A stretch of 64,000 nt of DNA from Cristatella mucedo (taxonomy: Eukaryota > Bryozoa > Phylactolaemata > Cristatellidae): the NCBI GenBank assembly GCA_009760855.2, contig WPIO01000085.1, positions 648,501-712,500 of the forward strand, in the 5' to 3' direction. The stretch's first letter is position 1, and every line of letters starts with the position of its first letter. The position numbers and the translations under genes were made by a program. This document shows, one piece after another, positions 1-60,663 of this stretch. Under the pieces are notes generated by a model. The model did no database searches, was not told the origin of the DNA, and saw only the letters and a list, made by a program, of their open reading frames with translations.

Positions 1-660
1 ACAGCCGCCGGTCTTCATAAAAGCTACGATGACGAGTGTCACCCAAGGTGGATGCACAAAGGTGTCACTTGGTGTCGTGTGTAGTGGCCGACAGAGGGAA
101 GGTTCGACTGTGATGCTATCTACTGGATATTGCTGCGCTCGGTACAGCACGTAGGGAAGGCATGCTTCTTGGGCGTCGGCCGACGCAGGCTCGGTCTTTC
201 ACTGCCTCGAGGCAGAAGCTGCCTGCACGCCTGCCGGAGGGCCCGAACTAGCCAGGTGCATGCACCTAATTATCTGCTTAACCGAGCAGCCGGCAGCAGT
301 CGAAGCTCGGTAAGTTAGTTCAGCTGGTGGGTGGGTGGGTGGGGTAGGGCACCCCTCTCTCTCTCTCTCTGCTGAATCAGGGTCACATTGTGCTGTCATG
401 CTGCTGCCTCTCCTTTTCTCTATTTCCCAGCTGCTCACGGGCTCGACTGAGCAGAAAGCTTTGCTGGCTGCTTAGCTGCTAAATCAAAGGTGAATATGGA
501 GGGTGGCCTTGGCCTTGGCCTCGGCGGCTGCTGCACTGGTAGGCTCACATTTTCAATGTTTAATGCTGCCCGTGGCACAGCCAGCGCCATTGAATCAACA
601 CTAGTGGAGTGCCCCTGCATGTCAGGCGTGGCTAACTAACCCACCCAGTTAGTATCAGTA

Positions 661-667
661 TATAATG

Positions 668-699
<32 letters not shown>

Positions 700-756
700 C
701 ATATATATATGTGTGTGTATATATATACATACATATACATATATATATATATATAT

Positions 757-841
<85 letters not shown>

Positions 842-868
842 CACATACACACACACACACATCCTCGC
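661..868. repeat. TA / TATG / AC compound microsatellite
   Basis: About 200 bases of alternating TA, TATG and TACA units, ending in an AC run near 840-861. Strings of Tyr/Ile codons read from it on both strands are artefacts. Confidence 0.95.
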
Positions 869-2406
869 TGGGGTTGCCCAGGCCACGTCGGCCAGTGCAA
901 CTGGGGCCGGGTGCTACTGGACGGCCACAGAGATTCAGCCGAGCTGGCCGTGCCAGACGAGCCAGACGAATCCAGTGAAGAAAGAAGTCAAAAAGAAGCC
1001 AGAAGTCGACGAGGAGGATTAAAAGTGTGGGAGCAGCAGCAGCTCGCACGCACAAGAAGCCTCAAGAGTCTTGAGCAGTTTAAAAAAAGAGGCATTCTTA
1101 GTCCTTGAACGACCCGTTTTCTTGAGCTTGCCTGGTGATGTTGCTTAGCAAGCTAGCCCGGTTGAGAAACTTGCAAATGAGGTAAACTCTTGCTGTATGT
1201 TGGGTGCAAATTGTGTGCTGCTCTAAGCTTGGCACCAGGCCTGACTTGTCTCGCGATGATGTCAGCTGCCAGGTTTGAATAAGTCAGCCATTTAGCGCTG
1301 GTAGCCTCTGGTTTACTCTCCCACCTCTGGTGGGTAGCTGAGCCGTCTGACTGATTGGTATTAGAGGACGGTGAGATGAGATATTAAGCAACTAGGAACT
1401 AGTAGCTTGCCATCGGGGTCAATGACTTCTTGGGCACCCACGAGCCTGCGATCGCTGTTCTCCCTTCAGTTCATGGCTTGCATCTGTAAATGTAGCATAT
1501 TTTGCTCTCCATCTCAGTATTAGGGGTTGAACTGCCTGCCTGCCTATACAAGTTGGGTCGCTGAGGCTAGATGGATGGCTGGCTGGCTGGCTGGAGGTAG
1601 TAACGATTAGCATCAAGTTTGCTTTAATTGACTGTGACATTCCACAGTGATTGATTAGGAGCCTCGGCAGATCGAGAAACCATTCGCCCTAATCGTCCTC
1701 TCACCTTCTGCTTCTCTGTCTGCCTCTCTTCTCTCTGTCTGTCTGTCTGTCTCCCTGTCTGCCTCTCTATCTTTGTTTTGGTCTTTGTCTCTCGTGCCTA
1801 TCTCTGTGATTCACCTTGCAATCCTTGGGATCTTACTCTTCCACCTGATACGCCACACTCTCTGTATATGGTATGCTCTGTATATGGTATGCTTGCTGTC
1901 TTACGTCTTCGCCGCGAGGCCGCCTGTCACTTCAGTTGTCATGGTAGCCGAGCGGCCTCCAAAGCTCACCTTCGGTGTGCTTGGGCTGGTGCAGCACTTC
2001 CTGCCCCTCCCCCTTAGCCTCTCCTGCCCTCGTTGATTAGGTAGGTCCGACCGTGGAATCGCATATTTGGGGCGCCTGCCTTAATTAATCGCCGATTGGC
2101 GAATTTGGTCCATTGCCTTTGTGGGATGCTTCAGACTGGTTTCAATGGATGTGAAGGATGTATGTCTTTTGACGATGACCATTTGGTTTTTCGTAGTGTT
2201 ATACAGATCGACTTGTATTGTGATGAAAAGGGTTTTCAAAGGTCATCGTTATGATGAATGTCGACCAAAATGTTTGTCAAGTTTTCAAGTTGTCAAGTCA
2301 AGACGACAAAGGGTTCTTGTCTTTGGCCTAGAAGTCGGTCTCACCGTTCTTCTTCTTCGTGGAACTCTAGTGTTTGTTTGCTGAGCTCCCAGTGCACGTA
2401 CGCCAG

Positions 2407-2437
<31 letters not shown>

Positions 2438-2707
2438 GATTGATCACTGACAGAGACTGAGAAATATGAGAGCTGTAGCTGTAGCTGGGAGCTCGTCTCT
2501 CGTCTGTGTGAGTGAGTCCGGAATCTCGGTGTCCCACCCACATCTCGGTGGTCCAGCGATCCTCTCAGAGATCAGAGATCCAAGGGCAGCAGAGAGTAGC
2601 AGGAGTAGCCTCCGATCCTTCTGCTCCTCCGATTGTGTCGAAGGACGTCCTTCGTCATGTGATCGTGTGTAGTTGAAAAGTCGTAATCGCACTCCAGTGC
2701 CTATCAA

Positions 2708-2710
<3 letters not shown>

Positions 2711-2800
<90 letters not shown>
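2711..2800. repeat. (CT)n microsatellite
   Basis: An almost perfect CT array of 90 bases, followed by a degenerate CT-rich stretch with CATC interruptions to about 2912. Confidence 0.95.
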
Positions 2801-2804
<4 letters not shown>

Positions 2805-2911
2805 TCCTTCTCCCTATCCATCTCTCTCTCCATCTCTTTCTCTCTCTATTCATTTCACTCTCTATCCATCTCACTCTATTCATCTCACTCTCTATCCATC
2901 TCTTTCTCTCT

Positions 2912-3050
2912 GGGTTGGTCCAGCAGTTAAGGTGCTCGCCACGACCAAGGTCTGGCTGAGGTCGTGGGCTCGAGCCCCGAGGCATATGTGAAGCGCTGAA
3001 TAGAGATTGAGTTCTCTTGGGGCGCTATACAATGAACGAATTATATTATT
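2912..3050 (+). mobile_element. tRNA-derived SINE, family 1
   Basis: The head resembles an RNA polymerase III A box (GGTTGGTCCAGCAGTTAAGG) and has a B-box-like GGGCTCGAGCCCC. The 3' tail contains AATAGAGATTGAGTTCTCT and ends in an AT-rich run. The same head and tail recur near 4973, 11550 (minus), 28138, 50590 and 62980, which is what defines the family. Confidence 0.85.
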
Positions 3051-3060
3051 ATCATATATA

Positions 3061-3134
3061 ATATAATTATATTATATATATATATATATATATATATTAA
3101 TGAATTATATTTATCCACCCCCTTTCTCTCTCTC

Positions 3135-3172
<38 letters not shown>
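3061..3172. repeat. TA-rich then CT-rich simple repeat
   Basis: A TA array (about 3073-3098) is followed by CT/CTTT repeats (about 3122-3172). Confidence 0.9.
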
Positions 3173-3177
3173 CAGCA

Positions 3178-3405
3178 GTGCTTGATTTGCAGAGCTCATG
3201 GCCCATTGGACCCATGCTCCAGTAGGCGCCACCGGGCAGTGTGCCGCCATTATGGCTTCTCTCAGCCAGTTGGAGGACTGCTTCTGAGTAATCCCTGGCT
3301 CGAATAGTTCTGTCAGTCAAAGCATCGAGCTGTTAAGTGCCCGGATAGAGATTAATTAAGTTCTCTCGTAGGGTGCTATAAAACGATGCATTGACATTAT
3401 TATTA
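3178..3405 (+). mobile_element. Divergent SINE with the shared LINE/SINE tail
   Basis: The body (3178-3340) does not match family 1. The 3' end has a GATAGAGATTAATTAAGTTCTCT-like tail followed by a TTATTATTA run, the same tail used by the family 1 SINEs. It is probably another SINE type or a chimera. Confidence 0.5.
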
Positions 3406-4160
3406 AAGCTGCCTGGTGCTGCTGTGGATTGAGAGATGGTGGCGGACAGTGGTAAAGCCTCAATAACAAATAGTCGGTGCTTTGTCGGATATTCACGGGA
3501 TTCCTGGATATCCTGAGCAAGATGAGCAAGATTGTGTGACAAGATGATGCACGTGCATTAGGATGAAAGAGCCGAGCCCGGCAACGAAGGCTGCTGGGCC
3601 ACACGGAGTTGTCGTTCCTGCAGAGCTTCCGGTGGGCATGTCCGTGCAGAGCTTCCGGCTGACATGTTGGTTTCGCCTTGGGTGAGAGGAACTGCTGGCT
3701 TCGGGACAGGTTTTGCTATTGAGCCTCTCCATTGTCCGCCCTTTCGTCATTCGCGTAGACGTCGGCGGCCGCATAGTTGCCATGCAGCGCTGCAGTCTTG
3801 GTCTGCACCGGACTCGATGCTTGATGCATAAAGCCAGCATTGCACCATTTCGTTTCTGCTAGAGCCAGAGCCAAGTCTGCCTGTGTCCGCGGCGCGTTTC
3901 TCCGGTGATGCCGCCGACTGGTGTCCATCCGAGCAGCCGTCCGGGATAGCTCGGTTTTTTCCTTGCGTTCCAGCTACTGCCTCTGACGTTCCAGTGGACC
4001 TTGACCTCTGACTGCCTCTGACGCAGCAGCATCGCCTGTCAAGCTGCGTAAAAGAAAGCAGACCGGCCACCAGAGACGAAGGGGCGTGGCACGGAATAGG
4101 ACTGAGGAGCTAACTCACGCTAAGCGAGTGCACGGGGCTCAGAGGCGAGGCTAGGTCGCC

Positions 4161-43062
<38,902 letters not shown>

Positions 43063-44189
43063 AGAGAGAGAGAGAGAGAGGGAGAGCCGCCTATGCACGG
43101 CAGCGCCACCGCCACCCCGCTCGCCGGCACGGCCATGTGCAGCGGTGGCGCTGCAGCAGCAGCACGTGCAGCAAAGTGTGTCTGCTCCGAAGTCGGAGCC
43201 AAGCGCTGCTGCAGTTATGTAGTTACCGGCGACGGATGACATGATCCTTACGAGGACTATCCGTTGGCAACCAGAAACTCGTACTTTACTGTTACTGGGC
43301 GATCAATCAAGCATCGCCGCCTCCCAGCTATTCATTCGGTCGGCAGCACTCAGCAGCAGCAGCTGGGGGCAAGGCTGTCGCTGCCGTGCGCGTTCGTGGT
43401 TGGCCGACGATGCGAGGATGGCGACGATGCGTGATTGGCTGACAAGAGTCGAGTCGGATTCTGTTCGTCGCTTCTGTCGTAGCTTTGCAAGCTCTGGCGT
43501 AGCTGTGCTCGCAAATGCGTCGGACCGTGGAGCTCTGCGGAGTCTGCTCGTCAAGACTCTTCTGGACTCGTCTGCTTGCCATCATGTGCTCCACCGGCCA
43601 TCGCCAGACGTGACCTCGATGACTGCTGGTTCGACCTCCTCGATGAGTGCGCTCCTAGAATCGACTCACCACTGCTTAGGCCTTCACCTTGCTCGTTTTT
43701 GCTCTTGGGCTTGCCCTCGATGCTGTGGCACATGCCCGAAGTCGATTGCTTCGTCGGTGGAACAGCACCGATTCGGTCATCCGTTTCGGTCACGTGACTG
43801 CCACGGATGCTGGCTACTCTTGTTTTTTGCCCTCATCCGTGTTTGCTGCTGCTACAGCAGCGTTAGGTGAGATGTTCAAGGCATGTGCGTGCAATGTCTG
43901 TGAGCATATGCTAACGGGGTACCTCTCGGGAATGGTATTTAAGTTTAAGCTGTCACACTCGTCACTTAGCTTAGCGTTGTCACGCGTGCCTGCATGTGTA
44001 GATCACAGTCACTGCCGTGCTATGTGATGTCATTATATTTTCATATATATATATATGTATATGTATATGAGTATATATACTGATCTGAACGCGGTGTCTC
44101 GTTCGTAACTGGACTTGTGTTCTATTCCGGCCCGTGTGCACAAACGTTTGTGGCCTGTTTGTTGCTGAATGGCTGGCATACACACAGTT
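43063..44189. other. Talin 3' flank
   Basis: It starts with a short GA run directly after the stop (43063-43080). I see no AATAAA close to the stop. A 209-codon open frame (43241-43870, +) has no recognisable domain and I do not call it a gene. A TA repeat lies at 44036-44080. Part of this is presumably talin 3' UTR. Confidence 0.5.
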
Positions 44190-45115
44190 TCGCATGACTG
44201 TCCATTGGGCGTCTGCTAGAAATCACTTGATGTCTTGCGGCAGAGGTAACAGTTTGACAAAGACTCTAGGTGTCATATTCCAAAGCGACCTCTCGTTAGA
44301 CGACCATATCAGCTCCACAGTCAAATCCGCCTATTTTCAGCTTCATAACATTGCTAAAATTCGGGCTTGTTTAGATAAGGATACCACGTCCAAGTTGGTC
44401 CATGCATTCGTGACATCCCGTCTCGACTTCTGCAACTCACTGCTTACTGGCCTACCAGTATGTGCGATCAGGCGATTGCAGCTGGTGCAAAACTCTGTAG
44501 CTAGGCTTGTCTGTCGTGAGCGTTGCAGTTGCCACATTACTCCACTTCTCGCCGACCTGCACTGGCTACCAGTCAATCAACGGATTGACTTCAAGGTTTT
44601 GTCGCTCACTTTTAGGTCCCTTCATTCTATGGCTCCAGCCTATCTGTCAGATATACTACCCCATCAGGCCAAGCATCGTACAACCCGCTTTTCGGAATCC
44701 AACAGTCTAGAAATACCTCATACAAACCTTAAATCCTTTGGAGACCGTGCATTTAGTTCATATGCTCCCAAAGCCTGGAACTCCCTTCCGACCTGCGTCA
44801 GAACATCCCCTGACCTGACCACATTTAAAAGGAACCTAAAAACACACCTATTTAGGACAGCATTTAGTGGGTCCCTGTGATTCGTCCTTCATGTGCTTAT
44901 GCGTGCTGACACTGTGCATGCTGCCAATAACCACATTTGCATGCTGACCCTGTGCATGTCACCCCTAACCATATTATTCATTTCGTTTGTTTTTCAAGCA
45001 TGATTTTACTTACCATTCAATTGCATTTCACTTTACAGCAAATGTAAAGCGCCTAGAGAGAGATTAAGTTCTCTGAGGGCGCTTTATCAAGTGAATTATT
45101 ATTATTATTATTCCG
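44190..45115 (+). mobile_element. LINE family A, best-preserved 3' copy
   Basis: An uninterrupted frame ends at 44880 and encodes the C-terminal part of an L2/CR1-like ORF2: LGVIFQSDLSLDDHI, RLDFCNSLLTGLP, RRLQLVQNSVARLVC, LADLHWLPVNQRIDFKVL, PKAWNSLPTCVR and KTHLFRTAF. This is the part after the reverse-transcriptase catalytic core; the core and endonuclease are missing. The 3' UTR carries AGAGATTAAGTTCTCTGAGG and ends in TTATTATTATTATT. It is nearly identical to the 16.65 kb copy, so transposition was fairly recent. Confidence 0.92.
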
Positions 45116-45179
45116 ACGATTGGCCTATGCAGTGCAACATGGCACCCGAAATTTTGAGTGAAAAGTCGCTTTAGTGCAA

Positions 45180-45440
45180 GTCAGCAGCAGCACATTGACT
45201 TCAAGGTCACAGTGTCACTCACACTTTTAGATCCTTAAACTGTCTTGCTCTAGCCAACCTATTAGAACAGCCCCCCCCCACCAGGCTAGGATGCATCATA
45301 CCTTCTGATTCGAGTCGCTTAGCTGTTCCTCGAACCGACCTAAGAACCATTAGTAGACCATCCCGAGGGAATGGTCTTTTGTGTGCTTATGCATGCTGAC
45401 ACTGTGCACTGGATCACAAACCTTATTGACAAGCTCCGTT
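45180..45440 (+). mobile_element. LINE family A, decayed fragment
   Basis: AGCAGCACATTGACTTCAAG, TTTTAGATCCTTAAACTGTC and TTATGCATGCTGACACTGTG follow the same order as the neighbouring LINE A, with large gaps. Confidence 0.65.
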
Positions 45441-46302
45441 TACCTATTAGTTTATGAAAAGTGCCTATTGCCTACTCTTAGGTTATGTATTAGCATTGAT
45501 ATTCCTTATGAGGAGTTATGTTATCGTTCGACGTAAGTTCAATACCTTGATGTTACTTATGAGTCGTGCATTTCTTCCAAAGTGTCTAAAGAATGTGGTT
45601 AGTTTTTATCATTCATTTCAGGGGAATTCGCCGACATTCAGGGCCTAGTGACTGTATTGTAGGCGATCACTGAATCGGCTGATTCTGATGACCGGAGTGG
45701 AAGCGCGATCGATAGCCAAGGCCAAGAAGGAAATGCAACCCCCTCTGTGTCAACCTATGCAAAACCACATTTGCTACATACGTTAAACACTACTCTGCAG
45801 GATGGACGTAGTTACTATTTTGAAGGGTTCACTTGGCACGCGAAATAGTAGCCATATGTTTTGTACGCAGGCGCCCGTTCCGTTCTCGACCAGAAGCAGC
45901 AGCTCGAGAAGTAGAGGCATTATCATTATCAATAAAAAAATATCGTTAGATTTAAATTTTAGAATTTTATATTAAATATATATTAAATTAATTATAGAAG
46001 CAGTGAAGTAGATGCAGCAGATTATCTGATTAGTTTCTCCTTTTCTCCTTTGCTCTCATGCTCTCGACATTGCATTGTTTCGGAGGCATTGTTACGGATT
46101 AAAAAAAAATTATTCACAGGTTTGATTTTTTCCAAATTTCGTTTGTAAACAAACTGAAGCGTGAATTTCCTCTCATCTTTAGTTCACATCCACTTTCATA
46201 CTTCACCTATTTTATTATTTAATGTTATTTATAATTAATATATTACTTACATTTTATTATTTATTATTACTTATATTTATTATTTGTTCACCTATTCCTG
46301 TT
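45441..46302. other. AT-rich spacer
   Basis: No gene seen. AT-rich with TTATTATT-type runs near 46200-46290. Confidence 0.6.
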
Positions 46303-48930
46303 ATGTATCTCCGTCAGTAACTCCACAAAGTCATAAAGACCATGTTGGGTGTTACGCAGGAGAGTTTTGTATAGCTCACTCACAGCCTAAGCGGCTTTCG
46401 GTACGCATTCGGTAGCCAACAGACTTCACGCAACAAAGACAAAGTGGGAAGCATAGCAGAGTCAGGAGAGCAGTTGAGGTAGTGAGTAGCATAGAAGTAG
46501 CAGTTCAGAACCGCTGAAAAAGATGTGCCATAGTCGGCAGTTGGAGAGTAGTTGTCGTTGCGTAAGAATTGTGGAAGCGAGTTCCACAGTCTAGGACCTG
46601 CAGAGCTAAAGCTTCTGTCGCCAACTGTCTTTAAGCGGAGGAAAGGCACAGCTAATGTATTGTCCACACAGGACCTGAGGGTGCGAACAGGCTGAAACTG
46701 ATGCAGCAGTTCAGCTAGGTACGAAGGAGCCAAGCCGTGGCGGTCCTTGTGGGTCAGTGTAAGAACTTTGCTCTGTATCCTTTGCTCAACCGGCAACCAT
46801 CCTAGCTCTTTCAGCAGAGGTAACACGTGCTCAAACCGCTGAGACTTGAAGACCAGCCTTGCAGCCATATTCATAGTCAGCTGTAGTGGCATAATAGCTT
46901 TCTTTGGCAGCCCAGCCAAAAGGGAATTACAATAATCAAGCCGAGACAGAACTAAAGAGCTAGTTAAATTTTTTACAAGCCACTGTGGGAGACAGCTCCT
47001 AATCTTGGATAGGGATCGGATGTGATGGCTAGCTGTAGAGGCAGTCTTCTGAATGAAGCTTTTGAAATTGAGGCAGCTGTCGAACACGACATCTAGATTA
47101 CGAGCACGTGGTGAAGGTCACACAATAGCATCACCTATTAGAACAGCAAAGCCTTTTAATCCAGCCACACGCCTAGGGTGTCCTATGAGAAGCAGTTCGG
47201 TTTTATCGTCATTTAATTTCAGGAAGCTTTCCGACATCCAGGATCGAATATCGGCAAGGCAAGCATTCAGCTTCTCAGTTGCTGCAGCAGATTCCGACGG
47301 TTTAAATGACAAATACAGCTGAGTATCGTCAGCATAGAAGTGATATCCTATTCCATGGGCCTTAATCACTTTTCCCAGAGGTTGCGTATAAATGGAGAAC
47401 AGCAAGGGACCGAGTACAGACCCTTGAGGGACTCCACAGGTGACCCTTCTCATGTCTGAGACCTGACCCCCACACGACACGAATTGAACACGATCAGACA
47501 AGTATGATTTAAACCACGCCAGTGCTTCGTCTGCCAGACCGATCGTTGTTCTCAATCGTTCAAGCAGAACTTCGTGATCAATGGTGTCGAAGGCAGCAGA
47601 CAGATCTAGCAGAGCTGGGGCAGTGACATTCCCGTCGTCGTTGCCACGTAGAATGTCATTGTTAACACGGAGGAGAGCAGTTTCAGTAGAGTGCTGCCTC
47701 TTTAACCCTGATTGAAATGTTTCTGACATTCCATTATTTTCAATATGTTCAACTAGCTGCTTAGTAACAATTTTTTCAAGAATCTTTGATAAGAACGAAA
47801 GAAGGGAAACTGGACGATAGTTTGCTAGGACCTCTGTGTCTAATCCAGGCTTTTTAAGAATAGGTCTAACGATTGCCGATTTGAAGGACTTGGGAACGAC
47901 CCCTTTTCCCAAAGAAGCATTAAAAATCTTGGTTATGGCAGGGCTAAGTTGGTCTGCAAGTGAAGACCACAGAGATGAAGGTATAGGGTCTTCAGGAGAC
48001 GAGCTCTTTTTGCTAGACCTTATTAAGGCAGCCACATCGCAGGCAGAAACATCGGACAACCTTTTAAGAAAGGTCAGAGGTTGAGGAACGGCGATTGCTG
48101 TGGTCGGAGGGGGCTTAATGGAGGCACGAATGTGCACAATTTTTTCAGTAAAGAAGGCTGAAAACTTTTCGGCTGAGCCCTTAATATCTGGGGAGTCAGA
48201 CCTGCCAGCATTGGCCAGTAAATGGTTTACTGTCTTATAAATCTGTTCAGTGTCCGACTGGCAGGAATTCAGCTTTCGGACGAAAAAAAGAAGCCCTGGC
48301 TTTCATAAGCTTTCGTGTGTAAACTCGAAAGAAGTCTTTAAAACTGACTAGGTCTGCCTCAGACCCCGATTTCTTGAAACGACGTTCCAGCCTGCGCTTA
48401 ACACGGCGCATCTTAAGGAGTTTTTTTGTAAATTGAAAGCAATCTCGACGACTTTGAACACGGATAGAGCGAACGGGAGCATGCTTGTCAAGAGAACTCC
48501 TGAGTGTCATGTTCATCGCATCAGTGAGGGTATCGAGGCTGCCGGTCGAGTCAGAATGCAGATCAAGAAGGCCTGCATCACAAACAGATTTCAAAAATTT
48601 GTCCATGTCAATGCTTTGTAAGTTACGTCGTTTGGAAAACTCGACATTGTACTACGAGGTAGCAGGAACAGTAAACGAGACCGAACAATGATCTGAGAGG
48701 GTCAGTGGGCACACCACAAAGTCAGTGGGGGGAGGACATCCTTAGTGATCGCGAGATCTAGAATGTGGCCACCGACGTGGGTGCTATGATTAACGTGTTG
48801 GGCCAAACCAAAATTCTCCAGACATTCAAGAAATGAGCGGACCTGGCTGTTGCTAGGGTTGTCAACGTGAATATTGAAGTCTCCTACAATCAGTAACATT
48901 TCACCTGTTATACCTCTCCTACGAACGTCG
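46303..48930 (-). mobile_element. LINE family B (L2/CR1-like), 5' truncated
   Basis: A minus-strand non-LTR retrotransposon. Reading from the right: the end of an APE-type endonuclease (48899-48702, with the GDFNIH motif), a linker (48606-48247), the reverse-transcriptase core (48137-47118, with NYRPVSLLSFLSKILEK, the GVPQGSVLGPLLF block and the catalytic FYADDTQLY), and the C-terminal part (47087-46380, with LDYCNSLLAGLP, GWLPVEQRIQSKVL and WNSLPQFL). The frame is broken by an in-frame TGA near 47105, a frameshift near 48250 and stops near 48650, so it is inactive. The 3' end (46303) recurs at 52608. The 5' boundary is approximate. It lies in the spacer about 500 bases upstream of TDP1. Confidence 0.92.
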
Positions 48931-49436
48931 GGGAGTTTCTGGACTGCCAGCCTTGCACCGAAGACGTAATGCTCGCCGCATATTCTACCGGCATATTTAT
49001 CTTGAGTATTTCTAAAAATCCATCGGAAATCGCCAGTACTGGGTTACGGCAGATAAAAAATAGCCTCTGGCGACACTCGCAGCTGAGGTGCCCAGTACTT
49101 ACGACGGCCCCCCGCCCCCGGACACCGCCCCGCCTACTTCCGTCCACCTTGTCCACTTTTCGCACTGCCGACCTTGACTTTCTTGGGCGCGCGTGTTCCG
49201 GCCTCTTCAAAGCGCGCCGGTGCAACTCTTGGACCTCGTCGACTGAGAGCTCGGCGTGACGTGCGACTCTGCGACGCCGCCGGGCGTCGCTCTGGTGGCC
49301 ACGTGGCTTGCAGTAGCAGACTCTTTTCGTCCGCCGTCGCAAGTTCGTCAGTCGCTGCGTGCCCGCCGCCGCCGCCGCCGCCGCCGCCTCCGCCGCTGGT
49401 TGTTGTCCGCCACTCATTCTCGCAGCTTCGCGCGCC
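48931..49436 (+). other. TDP1 upstream region
   Basis: Becomes GC- and CpG-rich toward the start codon, with a CCG run at 49367-49393, as expected of a TATA-less promoter and 5' UTR. No individual element can be placed. Confidence 0.4.
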
Positions 49437-59504
<10,068 letters not shown>

Positions 59505-59532
59505 AGTCGGGTAATGTAAAGCCGGCACTTGG

Positions 59533-59533
<1 letters not shown>

Positions 59534-59593
<60 letters not shown>
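59534..59593. repeat. (TA)n microsatellite
   Basis: Thirty perfect TA units. Confidence 0.97.
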
Positions 59594-59595
<2 letters not shown>

Positions 59596-60616
59596 GTATA
59601 CTGCTACGGAAGCTTGGGCAATGAACTGATAAAAGTTTCTTCCTTATCAAGGATCCAAGCACCAAGGACTGCCCTGCTAAGCGGTGGCTGCCTGCCTGAA
59701 TGCCGGTACAGAAGGACTCAACAAGACTTGAGTGAAAGATTGATGGATTGTTTGGAGGCCCGTGCACGGCCCGTAGTAGACATAGTGCACCCCCATTAAG
59801 CCACTATGGTCACGTGGTGTTTTAAGACCACGGGATGCTGTGCGAGACTCGAGGGCTTCAGCAGAGCTGCATAGACATCGTGCATCGGAGCAGACAGGAG
59901 GTGAGACAGGACAGGAAGTGCCAACTTCCAGCCAATCAATCCTCGTGTGGGCGGCCATCGGGGGGGGGGGGGGGGACTGGAATGCTGGCAAATACTGCAC
60001 CGGCAGGGTAGTATTTGCCGGCATTTGCATCCTAATATCCGACCTCTGACTTTTGCGTTAGTGCCCTCGTGCTGAAGCCTCTGCCACGAGTTCTCTCTGG
60101 AGCTGGAAACTGTGCGATGTCGTGTCGTGGCAGCTTGAGCCCTCGCGTGGTTGCTCTCGTTGCCGAGAGGGTATGCCTATGCAGCTACGAGACGAAGCTC
60201 CGAGCCTCCACTTAGTGTGACCTTCGACTGTTGACTGTTGACCTGGGATTGCAGGCAGCTGCTCGATGACTGTCGGAAGGTTGGCTGCAGTCGTGTCCCT
60301 CATCTATGCTTGACCTTGTTCGTGCCTTGCCTGGTTGGTGCCGCTGGCTGCTCTGCGGTGGGCTGCGTCTCACGGGGAGCCTGTGCTCTTTAAGTGCTCT
60401 TTAATAAATGCCCTCTGGAAGGGCGAGCCTAAGCATTAGACTTAATACTCGTGATATCGGCTAGGCTTAGCCAGGAAGGTCATCTCACTCGTCATCGTTT
60501 AGCCGTGCTCCTGCTACTCTCACTTTATTGACCTTTATTGACTTTATGGACAAGTCGCATGCTTTTCATATTTTTTTCAGATTTTTTGTACATCTTGCGA
60601 TGCATTAATTACTCGC

Positions 60617-60663
60617 CGGTTGTTTAAAATTAAATTAAAATTAAATTAAAAAATAAACAACCG
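60617..60663. repeat. Inverted repeat with AT-rich loop
   Basis: Perfect 10-base arms CGGTTGTTTA and TAAACAACCG around a 27-base loop of AAATTAA repeats. Another CGCCGGTTGT lies at 60675. Confidence 0.85.

Larger units (their letters stand above)
1..4160. other. Spacer upstream of talin
   Basis: I see no gene here. It holds TA/GT and CT arrays, a complete SINE, a chimeric SINE tail and unremarkable sequence. Open frames in it are short, or arise from the dinucleotide arrays, and none matches a family I know. The last few hundred bases probably include the talin promoter and 5' UTR, but I see no TATA box or other element that I could place with confidence. Confidence 0.6.

Noticed and set aside
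632-1108. Tyr/Ile-rich open frames on both strands
   Set aside because: They are translations of a TA/TATG microsatellite.
2121-2384. 87-codon open frame upstream of talin
   Set aside because: Not recognisable, and no splice or start context that supports it.
43241-43870. 209-codon open frame downstream of talin
   Set aside because: No domain, no splice context and biased composition; more likely talin 3' UTR or spacer.
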